Source of the DNA: an uncultured Clostridia bacterium
Lineage (GTDB): Bacteria > Bacillota > Clostridia > RUG12999
NCBI GenBank assembly: GCA_946555455.1
Contig: CAMNSU010000006.1
Location: 1-64,000 of the forward strand
Direction: 5' to 3'
DNA: 64,000 nucleotides
The notes beneath the pieces were generated by a model, which was not told the origin of the DNA, ran no database searches, and saw only the letters and a program-made list of their open reading frames with translations. Positions 51,367 through 59,331 of this stretch are shown here, piece after piece (position 1 is the stretch's first letter; each line of letters begins with the position of its first letter). The translations under genes and the position numbers were made by a program.

Positions 51367-53553
51367 ATGGAAATTCGTGTCAGAGATTTTATCGTAGACA
51401 ATTACACACCGTATGACGGAGATGACAGTTTTCTCGCTTCGCCGACGGAAAAAACACAAAAACTTTGGGATAAAGTAAAAGACCTCATGCAGCAGGAAAC
51501 CAAAGCCGGCGGCGTGTTGGATATTGATGAAAAAACCATTTCCACCATCACTGCCCACGATGCCGGTTATATTGATAAAGCGTTGGAAGATATTGTCGGT
51601 CTGCAAACAAATGCGCCGCTCAAACGTGCCATTATGCCGTTTGGCGGAATCCGTATGGTTCGTTCCTCTTTGGCAGCATATGGCAAGGAAATGGATCCGC
51701 GCGTAGAGGATATTTTCAAATATCGCAAAACACACAATGACGGCGTATTTGATGTTTACAGTGAAGAAATGCGTAAAGCGCGCCATACCGGTGTTATCAC
51801 AGGACTGCCGGACGCTTATGGACGCGGGCGTATCATTGGCGACTATCGCCGCGTAGCGCTCTATGGTGTTGATTTCTTAATTGAGCAGAAAAAGAAAGCG
51901 AAAGATGCGCATTCCAAAGGGCGCATTGACGGCAACAAAACACGTGAAATTGAAGAAATGGCGGAACAAATCCGTGCGCTTGGCGAACTCAAAGAAATGG
52001 CAGCTAAATATGGTTATGATATTTCAGCACCTGCACAGGATACCAAAGAAGCGATTCAATGGGTTTATTTTGGCTATTTGGCAGCAGTCAAGGAACAGAA
52101 CGGCGCCGCTATGTCTATTGGACGTATTTCCACATTCTTGGATATCTATGCGGAAAAAGACCTAAAAAGCGGCAAATATACCGAAGAAGAAATCCAGGAG
52201 TTCGTTGACCATTTCATTATGAAACTGCGTATGGTACGGTTTCTGCGTACCCCCTCCTATGATGAACTGTTCTCCGGCGACCCGACTTGGGTCACAGAAT
52301 CTATCGGCGGTATGTGTCTGGACGGTCGTCACATGGTCACCAAGATGTCCTACCGTTTTCTGCACACGCTGGTAAACCTCGGCCCCGCACCGGAACCCAA
52401 CCTGACCATTTTGTGGTCGCCCAGCCTGCCGCAGAATTTCAAGAATTTTTGCAGCCGCATCTCCATTGAAACGTCTTCTATTCAATACGAAAACGATGAG
52501 CTGATGCGCGCAAAATTCGGTGACGACTATGGTATTGCTTGTTGTGTTTCCGCAATGGAAATCGGCAAACAAATGCAGTTCTTCGGCGCTCGCGCGAACT
52601 TGGCAAAAGCATTGCTCTATGCTATCAACGGCGGAAAAGACGAAAAAACCGGTGAACAAATTGCGCCGGTCAGCGAACCGGTTCAGGGAGATTATCTTGA
52701 TTTTGACGACGTTTGGGGCAAATTCGATAAAATTTGTAACTGGCTGAGTGAACTTTATATCAATACGCTGAATGTGATTCACTATATGCACGACAAATAT
52801 TGCTATGAACGCATTCAAATGGCGCTGCATGATGAAAAAATTCTGCGTACTTCCGCTTGCGGCATTGCAGGTCTGTCCGTTGTTGCGGACAGCTTAGCGG
52901 CGATTAAATATGCAAAAGTAAAAGCAATTCGCAACGAGGACGGATTGATTGTGGACTACGCGATTGAAGGGGAATATCCGGCATTCGGAAACAATGATGA
53001 ACGCGTAGACCGGCTGGCGATGGACATTGTTGAAAACTTTATGAAAAAACTGGAAAATAACCACACCTACCGCAATTCCAAACCCACACTTTCCATTTTG
53101 ACCATCACGTCCAACGTCGTTTATGGGAAAAAGACAGGAAATTCGCCGGACGGACGAAAAGCGGGTGAACCGTTTGCCCCGGGCGCAAATCCCATGCATG
53201 GGCGCGACAGTCATGGCTGCGTTGCTTCCATGAAATCGGTTGCCAAATTGCCCTATGACTACAGCGAAGACGGTATCTCCTATACCTTCTCCATTGTACC
53301 GGAGGCATTGGGTAAATCCAAAGACGAAAAAATTGTGAATCTGGCAAATCTGCTGGACGGTTATTTTAAAGAAACAGGGCATCATATTAATGTCAATGTT
53401 TTGAACAAAGAAGTTTTGCTGGACGCAATGGATCATCCGGAACTGTATCCGCAGCTTACAATCCGTGTGTCGGGTTATGCTGTCAACTTTATCAAATTGA
53501 CGCGCGAACAACAACTTGATGTCATTAACCGTACGTTCCACACACGTTTCTAA
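51367..53553 (+). CDS. pflB: Pyruvate formate-lyase (formate acetyltransferase)
   Basis: The protein has 728 residues from the ATG at 51367 (AAAAGGAG upstream); the upstream frame extension lies inside a repeat and has no site. The catalytic Cys pair is C392-C393 in GIACCVSAM. The radical-bearing glycine is G703 in RVSGYAVNF close to the C-terminus. WGNDD-type substrate residues and [11 protein letters not shown] are also present. It converts pyruvate and CoA to acetyl-CoA and formate under anaerobic conditions and is activated by the radical SAM enzyme encoded 47 bases downstream. Length is slightly below the usual ~750. Promoter activity from the repeat element upstream is likely. Confidence 0.96.
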   Translation: MEIRVRDFIVDNYTPYDGDDSFLASPTEKTQKLWDKVKDLMQQETKAGGVLDIDEKTISTITAHDAGYIDKALEDIVGLQTNAPLKRAIMPFGGIRMVRSSLAAYGKEMDPRVEDIFKYRKTHNDGVFDVYSEEMRKARHTGVITGLPDAYGRGRIIGDYRRVALYGVDFLIEQKKKAKDAHSKGRIDGNKTREIEEMAEQIRALGELKEMAAKYGYDISAPAQDTKEAIQWVYFGYLAAVKEQNGAAMSIGRISTFLDIYAEKDLKSGKYTEEEIQEFVDHFIMKLRMVRFLRTPSYDELFSGDPTWVTESIGGMCLDGRHMVTKMSYRFLHTLVNLGPAPEPNLTILWSPSLPQNFKNFCSRISIETSSIQYENDELMRAKFGDDYGIACCVSAMEIGKQMQFFGARANLAKALLYAINGGKDEKTGEQIAPVSEPVQGDYLDFDDVWGKFDKICNWLSELYINTLNVIHYMHDKYCYERIQMALHDEKILRTSACGIAGLSVVADSLAAIKYAKVKAIRNEDGLIVDYAIEGEYPAFGNNDERVDRLAMDIVENFMKKLENNHTYRNSKPTLSILTITSNVVYGKKTGNSPDGRKAGEPFAPGANPMHGRDSHGCVASMKSVAKLPYDYSEDGISYTFSIVPEALGKSKDEKIVNLANLLDGYFKETGHHINVNVLNKEVLLDAMDHPELYPQLTIRVSGYAVNFIKLTREQQLDVINRTFHTRF

Positions 53554-53600
53554 CAGAAGAAACGTGCGGCAAATCTGCCGTACGCTGAAAGGAGATTATC

Positions 53601-54329
53601 ATGGCGATAGGAAATATTCATTCCACGGAGTCTTTTGGCGCATTAGACGGTCCCGGTATCCGTTTTGTTGTGTTCCTGCAAGGCTGTCCGCTGCGCTGCC
53701 TGTATTGCCACAACTGCGATACATGGAATCCCGCAGACGCGGCACAGCGCATGACGCCGCAGCAGCTCTTGGAAATGATTTTATCCTATCGCCATTTTAT
53801 CGCCAGCGGCGGCGTCACCTTTTCCGGCGGCGAACCGCTGCTGCAACATGCCTTTGTTGAAGAAATGGAAGATTTACTTGCGGCAGAAGGAATTCATGTG
53901 GCAATTGACACCTCCGGTATTATGCCGCTGGAACAGATACAGAGCTGCATAGACAAATGCAATCTCGTTTTGCTTGATATTAAATCTATTGACGCTACGC
54001 TGTGCCAAACGCTGACCGGCGCTTCCAACAAAAATGCACTGCGGCTTTTGGACTATCTCGAGCAGACCGGCAAGCCGGTTTGGATTCGTCATGTGATTGT
54101 TCCGGAATATACGCTTAACGAAGAACACCTTCATCAGATGGGCAAATATCTCAGCCGTTTTTCTTCTATTGAGCGGATAGAACTGCTGGCATTTCACAAG
54201 CTGGGTGAGTATAAATGGGAGCAAATGCGGCAAGACTATAAGCTGTCAGGAATACAACCGCCTACACAGGAAGAGATGCAGCGCGCAAAAGATATCTTGC
54301 GTTCCTATCATCTTCCTGTCCATGAATAA
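53601..54329 (+). CDS. pflA: Pyruvate formate-lyase activating enzyme
   Basis: The 242-residue radical SAM protein has the cluster motif C29-x3-C33-x2-C36 (CPLRCLYC), then GGVTFSGGEPLLQ for SAM binding and DTSG. It installs the glycyl radical on PflB. AAAGGAG precedes the start, and the gene is co-directional with pflB. Confidence 0.96.
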   Translation: MAIGNIHSTESFGALDGPGIRFVVFLQGCPLRCLYCHNCDTWNPADAAQRMTPQQLLEMILSYRHFIASGGVTFSGGEPLLQHAFVEEMEDLLAAEGIHVAIDTSGIMPLEQIQSCIDKCNLVLLDIKSIDATLCQTLTGASNKNALRLLDYLEQTGKPVWIRHVIVPEYTLNEEHLHQMGKYLSRFSSIERIELLAFHKLGEYKWEQMRQDYKLSGIQPPTQEEMQRAKDILRSYHLPVHE

Positions 54330-54343
54330 AATTATAAAAACAC

Positions 54344-54372
54344 TTGACAAAATGGAATATTTATCTTATAAT
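54344..54372 (+). promoter_or_regulatory. Perfect consensus promoter of tRNA-Ser
   Basis: TTGACA (54344-54349), 17-bp spacer, TATAAT (54367-54372). Confidence 0.9.
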
Positions 54373-54399
54373 AGAAAAGTAAAGCAACAAACGACCTAT

Positions 54400-54491
54400 G
54401 GAGAGGTGGCCGAGTTGGTTGAAGGCGCACGATTGGAAATCGTGTAATCGTTAGTAGCGGTTCGAGGGTTCGAATCCCTTCCTTTCCTCCA
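54400..54491 (+). tRNA. tRNA-Ser (GGA)
   Basis: Type II tRNA with acceptor GGAGAGG/CCTTTCC (one G-U pair), anticodon loop TTGGAAA (anticodon GGA), a long variable arm and encoded CCA at 54489-54491. The discriminator reads U73 rather than the usual G73 of bacterial serine tRNAs. Confidence 0.92.
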
Positions 54492-54516
54492 CGTCGCAGC
54501 AAACTTTGCTGCATTC

Positions 54517-54547
54517 AAAATGCCCACTCAAAAGAGTGGGCATTTCT
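54517..54547 (+). terminator. Terminator of tRNA-Ser
   Basis: AAATGCCCACTC-AAAA-GAGTGGGCATTT, preceded by GCAGCAAA/TTTGCTGC at 54496-54512. Confidence 0.8.
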
Positions 54548-54572
54548 CATATGCTTCGTTGCTGCTCCTCTT

Positions 54573-54673
54573 CCGTGAAAGGTCTCGCTTGCTTCGCCTA
54601 TGCCCTTGTAAACGCGGGCATAACGGCTTCACGGCGCTAACAACCTTTCACGGGAATTTGCGCCTTCGGCGCA
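54573..54673. repeat. Nested hairpin cassette after tRNA-Ser
   Basis: CCGTGAAAGG pairs with CCTTTCACGG (54573-54582 with 54644-54653). It encloses TATGCCC/GGGCATA, and TGCGCC-TTC-GGCGCA follows. No gene is present. 54674-54815 shows nothing further. Confidence 0.6.
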
Positions 54674-54815
54674 TAAAATGGCAACAGTCATTTACTGCGT
54701 TTCCCTGAAAACTATATCTTCTCTTTGAAAATTAATAAAAAAGATATCCAAACCATCGGATTTTTTCACAGGGCAATAAACGTCCATACACTAATACAAA
54801 AAAACATTTCCGTCA

Positions 54816-54974
54816 TTACAGAGATTCAAAAAACAGTGAAAGCGCTTTCCTTCCCAATAACTCTATAACTGTACCAAAAACGAAAACTTCCAAAAAAACC
54901 AATACAACAGATAGGCAGAAAACGGATAAAACAATGACAATTATCCTTTTTATTTTTTTGCGTTCCTCCTCCAT
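54816..54974 (-). CDS. Candidate 52-residue single-pass membrane protein
   Basis: A short frame runs from the ATG at 54974 to TAA at 54816. The product has a charged start (MEEERKKIKR), one long hydrophobic stretch (~11-38) and a short tail. AAAAAGGGGTGG lies ~10-20 bases upstream, and copy B of the triple-hairpin element ends 43 bases before the start with an extended -10 on the same strand. No family is recognised. The coherent charge-hydrophobic pattern and promoter placement support it, but codon evidence is thin. Confidence 0.45.
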   Translation of the reverse strand: MEEERKKIKRIIVIVLSVFCLSVVLVFLEVFVFGTVIELLGRKALSLFFESL

Positions 54975-55016
54975 TTGAAACACCCCACCCCTTTTTGTAC
55001 ATTCTTATTTGCAACT

Positions 55017-55145
55017 ATTATACCATAATTGCGAAGCAATTTGGTATAATTTTGCGCATCTCCGCCGGTTGCCGCGTTTTATGCGCGGCGAGGCGGAGGC
55101 ACTTTTCAAATCCGTATAATAGTCACTTTGTGACTATTATACCAT
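55017..55145 (-). repeat. Triple-hairpin element, copy B (before the 52-residue ORF)
   Basis: It has the same order as copy A but on the minus strand. Stems are TATAATAGTCAC/GTGACTATTATA, then CTCCGCC..GCCGCG/CGCGGC..GGCGGAG, then ATTATACCAAATTGC/GCAATTATGGTATAAT. 55146-55310 up to the next gene is AT-rich without a clear promoter. Confidence 0.75.
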
Positions 55146-55310
55146 GAAAACATATTCTTTTCAATCCTTCCTCCTTATCTGCATCATTTAATAGTTTCTA
55201 CATCAAATTTTACAACTATTTTATATTTTATTTATGAAAATCTTAATAATTATTTTATATACTTATTTATATTAGTAATCAACAAAAGCACAGAAAGGGA
55301 GAATTTGAAC

Positions 55311-58300
55311 ATGAAAAAGAAACTCATTTTGGTGGCTCTTGCGGCGATTTTGGTGTGCAACACCATGTTTACTGCCGTATTGGCAGCAGACAAAGACACC
55401 TTTACCTTGATTAGCACGGAGAAAAGCGAAGCATTGGGAGGAACTGTATACCGCTACAGACATGGTAAGACCGGCGCGGAAGTTATCTATAACGACAACA
55501 ATAGCGAAACGCGCGAATTTGTACTCGGGTTTAAAACACCGCCCACAGACAGCAAAGGTGCAAACCATGTTTTGGAACATGCGCTTTTTTGCGGAAGCGA
55601 GAAATATCCGACCAAGAATATCATGCACTACATACAGAACGGCTCCTCCTCTCTCAGATTAAACGGCATCACTGCTGACGACTGTACCTATTATCTCATA
55701 CAAACTCAAAATGCCACGGAATACTACAACATGATTGACGTTTATCTAAACGGCATCTTTCACCCGCTTTTCCTGACGGACGAAAATATTTTCCGGCAGC
55801 AGGGTATCCGCATTGAATATGTGGACGGCGCGGCGCGGTATAACGGCGTAGTGTATAACGAACTGCGAATCAAAAATTTAAATACTGCGGAAAATTCCGT
55901 CAATTTCCTTGCCGATAAATTATATCGCGGCATTTATGGCGATACAACGCCTGTTTTCAGCGCGGGCGGCGAACTTGCCGATATTAAAAATCTGACCTAT
56001 GAAGATTTACTTCGCGTCTACAATACTTATTATATTCCTTCCAACAGCATGACCTACCTTTCCGGCAAGCAGGACATCCAAAAAACGCTGGACGCGCTTG
56101 ACATATTTTTCTCTGAAAACACTGCAAAAGCGCCGGATATCTCCTTTGATGACACAAAGCAAATTCCCCAAAACAAATTGCAGGAATACAACATCAATGA
56201 AACCACCAAAACCGTTGATATCGGTTTTATGTCCTCCGGTGTTCCGGCAGCGGCTGACCCCAAAGAACGGTTTGCGAATGAAATTGTTTTTGACATCATC
56301 AAACAAAAAATGGAAGAAAAAACAGGTCTGACAAATACCTACATTTCGGGCGGAAACACCGGCGGTATTATGACGCTGGCATTGATGATTTCTGAAGTTC
56401 CACTTCAGCAAAAAGATGAAATCATTAAGGCATATAATGAAGTTTTAAAAGACCTTGATGAAAACGGCATAGACAGCGCAGACATTGACGCGTTTGTTGA
56501 CAATGACGACCGTTATTTCTATCAGAATTATGACAATGTGTTTATCGGATTGCTTTATCAGGACAATCCGCTTGCGTATACGGAAATCCACTCCATGCGT
56601 GAGTATTACAAAAATCACAAGGAATATTTTCACGAACTTTTGCAAAAGTATTTCACCGAAAATCCGTGCAGCGTGACCGTCGTTTCGGGAAACGGCACAT
56701 TTGACGCGGAGGACAGCGTTGTGAAGGTAAGCGCAGAGGAATTGCAGCGCATCAAGAGTGAAACGGAAGCGTTTCAAAAGTGGAACGATACCGAGGACGA
56801 CCCTTCCGTGATTGGCAAAATTCCATTTTTGACGCTTGATGAAGTGAAAGACGTGCCTCAAAAATCGGATTCCGTTTATGCGGAACAAGACGGTATTCCA
56901 TTCTATTTTACCGAAAAAAGCGATGAATCCTCCGCAAGCCTATATTTCCCGCTCGATATCGAAACGAAAGATTTGGACTATGTACATCTTATGTATGCGT
57001 TTTGGCAGTATCAGGCGGACAAATCGGGCAGCAGCTTTTTTGCCTCTATTTTGCCGCTGGAAAATGCGCAAAACAGCGAAGAAATCAATCCCCATCTCCA
57101 ACTATGGCTTTCAGAGGAAAACAAATCCGACAGCCTGCAAAAAGCACTATCGTTTTTGGAATCAGAAGAAATGTGGAATGCAGATGCACTGAAAGAGTAT
57201 ATCTCCAAAACGCCCAAAGAAATCATTGACAGCTATTATGACCCATATTTTCTAAGCAGCGAACTGAAAGGCTCCGCACTGTCGGCAGGCGGTCGTTTCG
57301 GTATTTTTGTTCCTGCGAATACCATTGTGAAAGACTCTCCGCAATACTGCCGTTTTTTACAAAGCCTTGACCTGAACGACGCGGAACAAATACTGGAAAA
57401 GATGAAATCGCAGGCAGAAAAAATCATACGAAACAGCAAGCCTGTTATAGGATATGTCGGAACCAGCGCGGATTATAGCGAATTTAAAAACACCGTGTGC
57501 GAACTGTTTCAGGACGCCGAAAACCACAAAAGCGCGGCGTTGAACCTGCCGGCAGGTTATTACAGCGCGGCAACGATTACCAAACTCACTGACGCAAACC
57601 ATTTCATGCTGGCAGCAACTTACGGCGCAGAAAAATATTCCGGAAAAATGGCTGTTCTGGGCAAAGTATTGACCACGAAATATATCTATCCCATCATGCG
57701 TGGAAAACACGGTGCATACGGCGCAAGCGTTTCTTTCTATGAGGACGGAATGGTCTGCGCGGTGACAGGTCTTGCCGATATTGATTTTGCCATTGGACTA
57801 TGGCAAGGCATCGGTGACTATCTGCGCAGCATGAATATGACGCAAAATGAACTGAACTCCTATATCGTTGCCGCTGTTCAGGAATATGATGAATGGGAAT
57901 ATACCGCCTCGGAATATGGTGCAACATTTGCGCTAGAAAAACGAGCGCCCGAAGAATGTGAGCAGCACCGAAACGAAATGCTGCAAACCACTGTTCAGGA
58001 CATCAAAGAATATGCTGATTTTGTCGACAGTCTGGTGAACCAACAAAGAGTATTTGCCGTACTTGGTAAATCCGCAGCAGACAGCGCAAAATTCGATTTT
58101 GCCTACTATGGCAATGCCGATACTTTAGAAGTCACACCGCGGCTCACCAAACATCCGGCCGACTATATGCAGGGCAGAAGCGACGGTTCTCTTGCGCTGG
58201 AGGACAATATCACACGTGCCGAAGCGGCACAGATGATATCGCGCATTATTGCCGATACACGGGGCGCGTCGGGCGGCACTGCCTTTTCAGACGTCTCGGC

Positions 58301-58616
58301 GGATAGCTGGTACTGCGGCGCGGTTTCCTCACTTTGTGAAAAAGGTATTATGACCGGCTATGAAGACGGCAGTTTTAGACCAAATCAACATATCACGCGC
58401 GCAGAACTGGCAGCAATCCTTTCAAAGTTCATCTATAACGGTGATACATCGCTGCAAGCGGCTGATGTGGACAACAGCGCATGGTATGCGGACGCTTTGG
58501 CAAAAATGCTGAACGCCGGATATATCCATGGTTATGAAGACGGTTCTATCCGCCCCGACCAATTCGTCACAAGAGGGGAAACCAAAATCATGATAGACCG
58601 AATGCTAAACAAATAA
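55311..58616 (+). CDS. SLH-anchored M16C (presequence-protease type) zinc peptidase
   Basis: The protein has 1101 residues from the ATG at 55311 (AAAGGGAG ten bases upstream). A signal peptide (~1-26) is followed by a four-lobed M16C peptidase (~30-940). The inverted zinc motif HVLEH is at H86, E89, H90 with the third ligand E184 in GVVYNELR. Three SLH repeats close the protein (~960-1101: FSDVSADSWYCGAVSSLCEK, GYEDGSFRPNQHITRAE). M16C enzymes are usually intracellular or organellar clamshell peptidases that degrade peptides. A secreted, wall-anchored form would trim extracellular peptides. The gene is followed by its own terminator. Confidence 0.92.
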   Translation: MKKKLILVALAAILVCNTMFTAVLAADKDTFTLISTEKSEALGGTVYRYRHGKTGAEVIYNDNNSETREFVLGFKTPPTDSKGANHVLEHALFCGSEKYPTKNIMHYIQNGSSSLRLNGITADDCTYYLIQTQNATEYYNMIDVYLNGIFHPLFLTDENIFRQQGIRIEYVDGAARYNGVVYNELRIKNLNTAENSVNFLADKLYRGIYGDTTPVFSAGGELADIKNLTYEDLLRVYNTYYIPSNSMTYLSGKQDIQKTLDALDIFFSENTAKAPDISFDDTKQIPQNKLQEYNINETTKTVDIGFMSSGVPAAADPKERFANEIVFDIIKQKMEEKTGLTNTYISGGNTGGIMTLALMISEVPLQQKDEIIKAYNEVLKDLDENGIDSADIDAFVDNDDRYFYQNYDNVFIGLLYQDNPLAYTEIHSMREYYKNHKEYFHELLQKYFTENPCSVTVVSGNGTFDAEDSVVKVSAEELQRIKSETEAFQKWNDTEDDPSVIGKIPFLTLDEVKDVPQKSDSVYAEQDGIPFYFTEKSDESSASLYFPLDIETKDLDYVHLMYAFWQYQADKSGSSFFASILPLENAQNSEEINPHLQLWLSEENKSDSLQKALSFLESEEMWNADALKEYISKTPKEIIDSYYDPYFLSSELKGSALSAGGRFGIFVPANTIVKDSPQYCRFLQSLDLNDAEQILEKMKSQAEKIIRNSKPVIGYVGTSADYSEFKNTVCELFQDAENHKSAALNLPAGYYSAATITKLTDANHFMLAATYGAEKYSGKMAVLGKVLTTKYIYPIMRGKHGAYGASVSFYEDGMVCAVTGLADIDFAIGLWQGIGDYLRSMNMTQNELNSYIVAAVQEYDEWEYTASEYGATFALEKRAPEECEQHRNEMLQTTVQDIKEYADFVDSLVNQQRVFAVLGKSAADSAKFDFAYYGNADTLEVTPRLTKHPADYMQGRSDGSLALEDNITRAEAAQMISRIIADTRGASGGTAFSDVSADSWYCGAVSSLCEKGIMTGYEDGSFRPNQHITRAELAAILSKFIYNGDTSLQAADVDNSAWYADALAKMLNAGYIHGYEDGSIRPDQFVTRGETKIMIDRMLNK

Positions 58617-58655
58617 AATACGCTGCCAGATTCTCTCTCACTATAAAAATAAGTG

Positions 58656-58684
58656 AAACGGCATAGATTTTCTATGCCGTTTTG
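58656..58684 (+). terminator. Terminator after the M16C-SLH gene
   Basis: AAACGGCATAGA pairs with TCTATGCCGTTT, then TG. 58685-58853 holds no recognised feature. Confidence 0.8.
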
Positions 58685-58853
58685 CTGTTCGGTGTTAACA
58701 ATGACAACGGCAGATATCTACGAAATCATAGTAAATGTTAATCTTTTTAGGTTTATGGACTTCAATCCGTTTCACCATATCGTTTCTTGCAGCGGGTGTC
58801 CATTCTTATAAATAAAAATTTTTGATGAAATTTTATTGAAATGTATGCAAAAC

Positions 58854-58983
58854 ATGGTATAATATACGCAGAGCGTATATTATACGGATTAGAAAAGTGC
58901 CTTCGTCTCGCCGCGCATAAAAACGCGGCAACCGACGAAGATGCACGAAATTATACCAAAACGCTTCGCGTTTGTGGTATAAT
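58854..58983 (+). repeat. Triple-hairpin element, copy C
   Basis: Stems are TATAATATACGC/GCGTATATTATA, CTTCGTC..GCCGCG/CGCGGC..GACGAAG and ATTATACCAAAACGC/GCGTTTGTGGTATAAT. Compared with copies A and B the stem bases change on both sides together. Confidence 0.78.
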
Positions 58984-58988
58984 ATTTT

Positions 58989-59194
58989 CCAAGAAGGGAT
59001 TCTCTCCGGCTTACGCCGTCGATTCATCCCCCCTTGGGAATTCCCCCTGCCAGCGTCCTTCGTTCGCACGTCGTGTCTCATTCTTCGACACTCCGGACGC
59101 TGTAAGGTATGCAATCTTCGGCACGTGTCCGAAGATTGCATGAACAAAAAATTCAGAATTCTACATGTTTTGGTACTTTTTGCACCAAAAGTAC
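58989..59194. repeat. Series of intergenic hairpins between copies C and D
   Basis: CCAAGAAGGG with CCCCTTGG (58989-59038), CAGCGTCC/GGACGCTG (59051-59102), a 13-bp perfect stem ATGCAATCTTCGG/CCGAAGATTGCAT (59109-59141) and GTACTTTT/AAAAGTAC (59173-59194). No gene fits. Confidence 0.6.
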
Positions 59195-59197
59195 ATT

Positions 59198-59284
59198 ATG
59201 GTATAATATACGCAAAGCGTATATTATACGGATTTGAAAAGTGCCGCCGAATCGTTTCGTCGCTTTGCTCGAAACCGGCGAAGA
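59198..59284 (+). repeat. Triple-hairpin element, copy D (lacks hairpin 3)
   Basis: It has hairpin 1 TATAATATACGC/GCGTATATTATA as in copy C, and hairpin 2 CGCCGAATCGTTTC/GAAACCGGCG as in copy A. It stops at GAAGAT, so hairpin 3 is missing. It lies 48 bases before the M6 gene. Confidence 0.72.
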
Positions 59285-59331
59285 TATATGATTGTATTTT
59301 TTCATACTATACATTTTAAGGAGGGGAAGCT

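Noticed and set aside
54332-54514. Minus-strand 60-residue frame with EGIRTLEPL
   Set aside because: Antisense of tRNA-Ser.
58841-59319. Frames of 100-115 residues between the M16C and M6 genes
   Set aside because: They lie entirely in hairpin repeats, have no ribosome site and no protein-like pattern.
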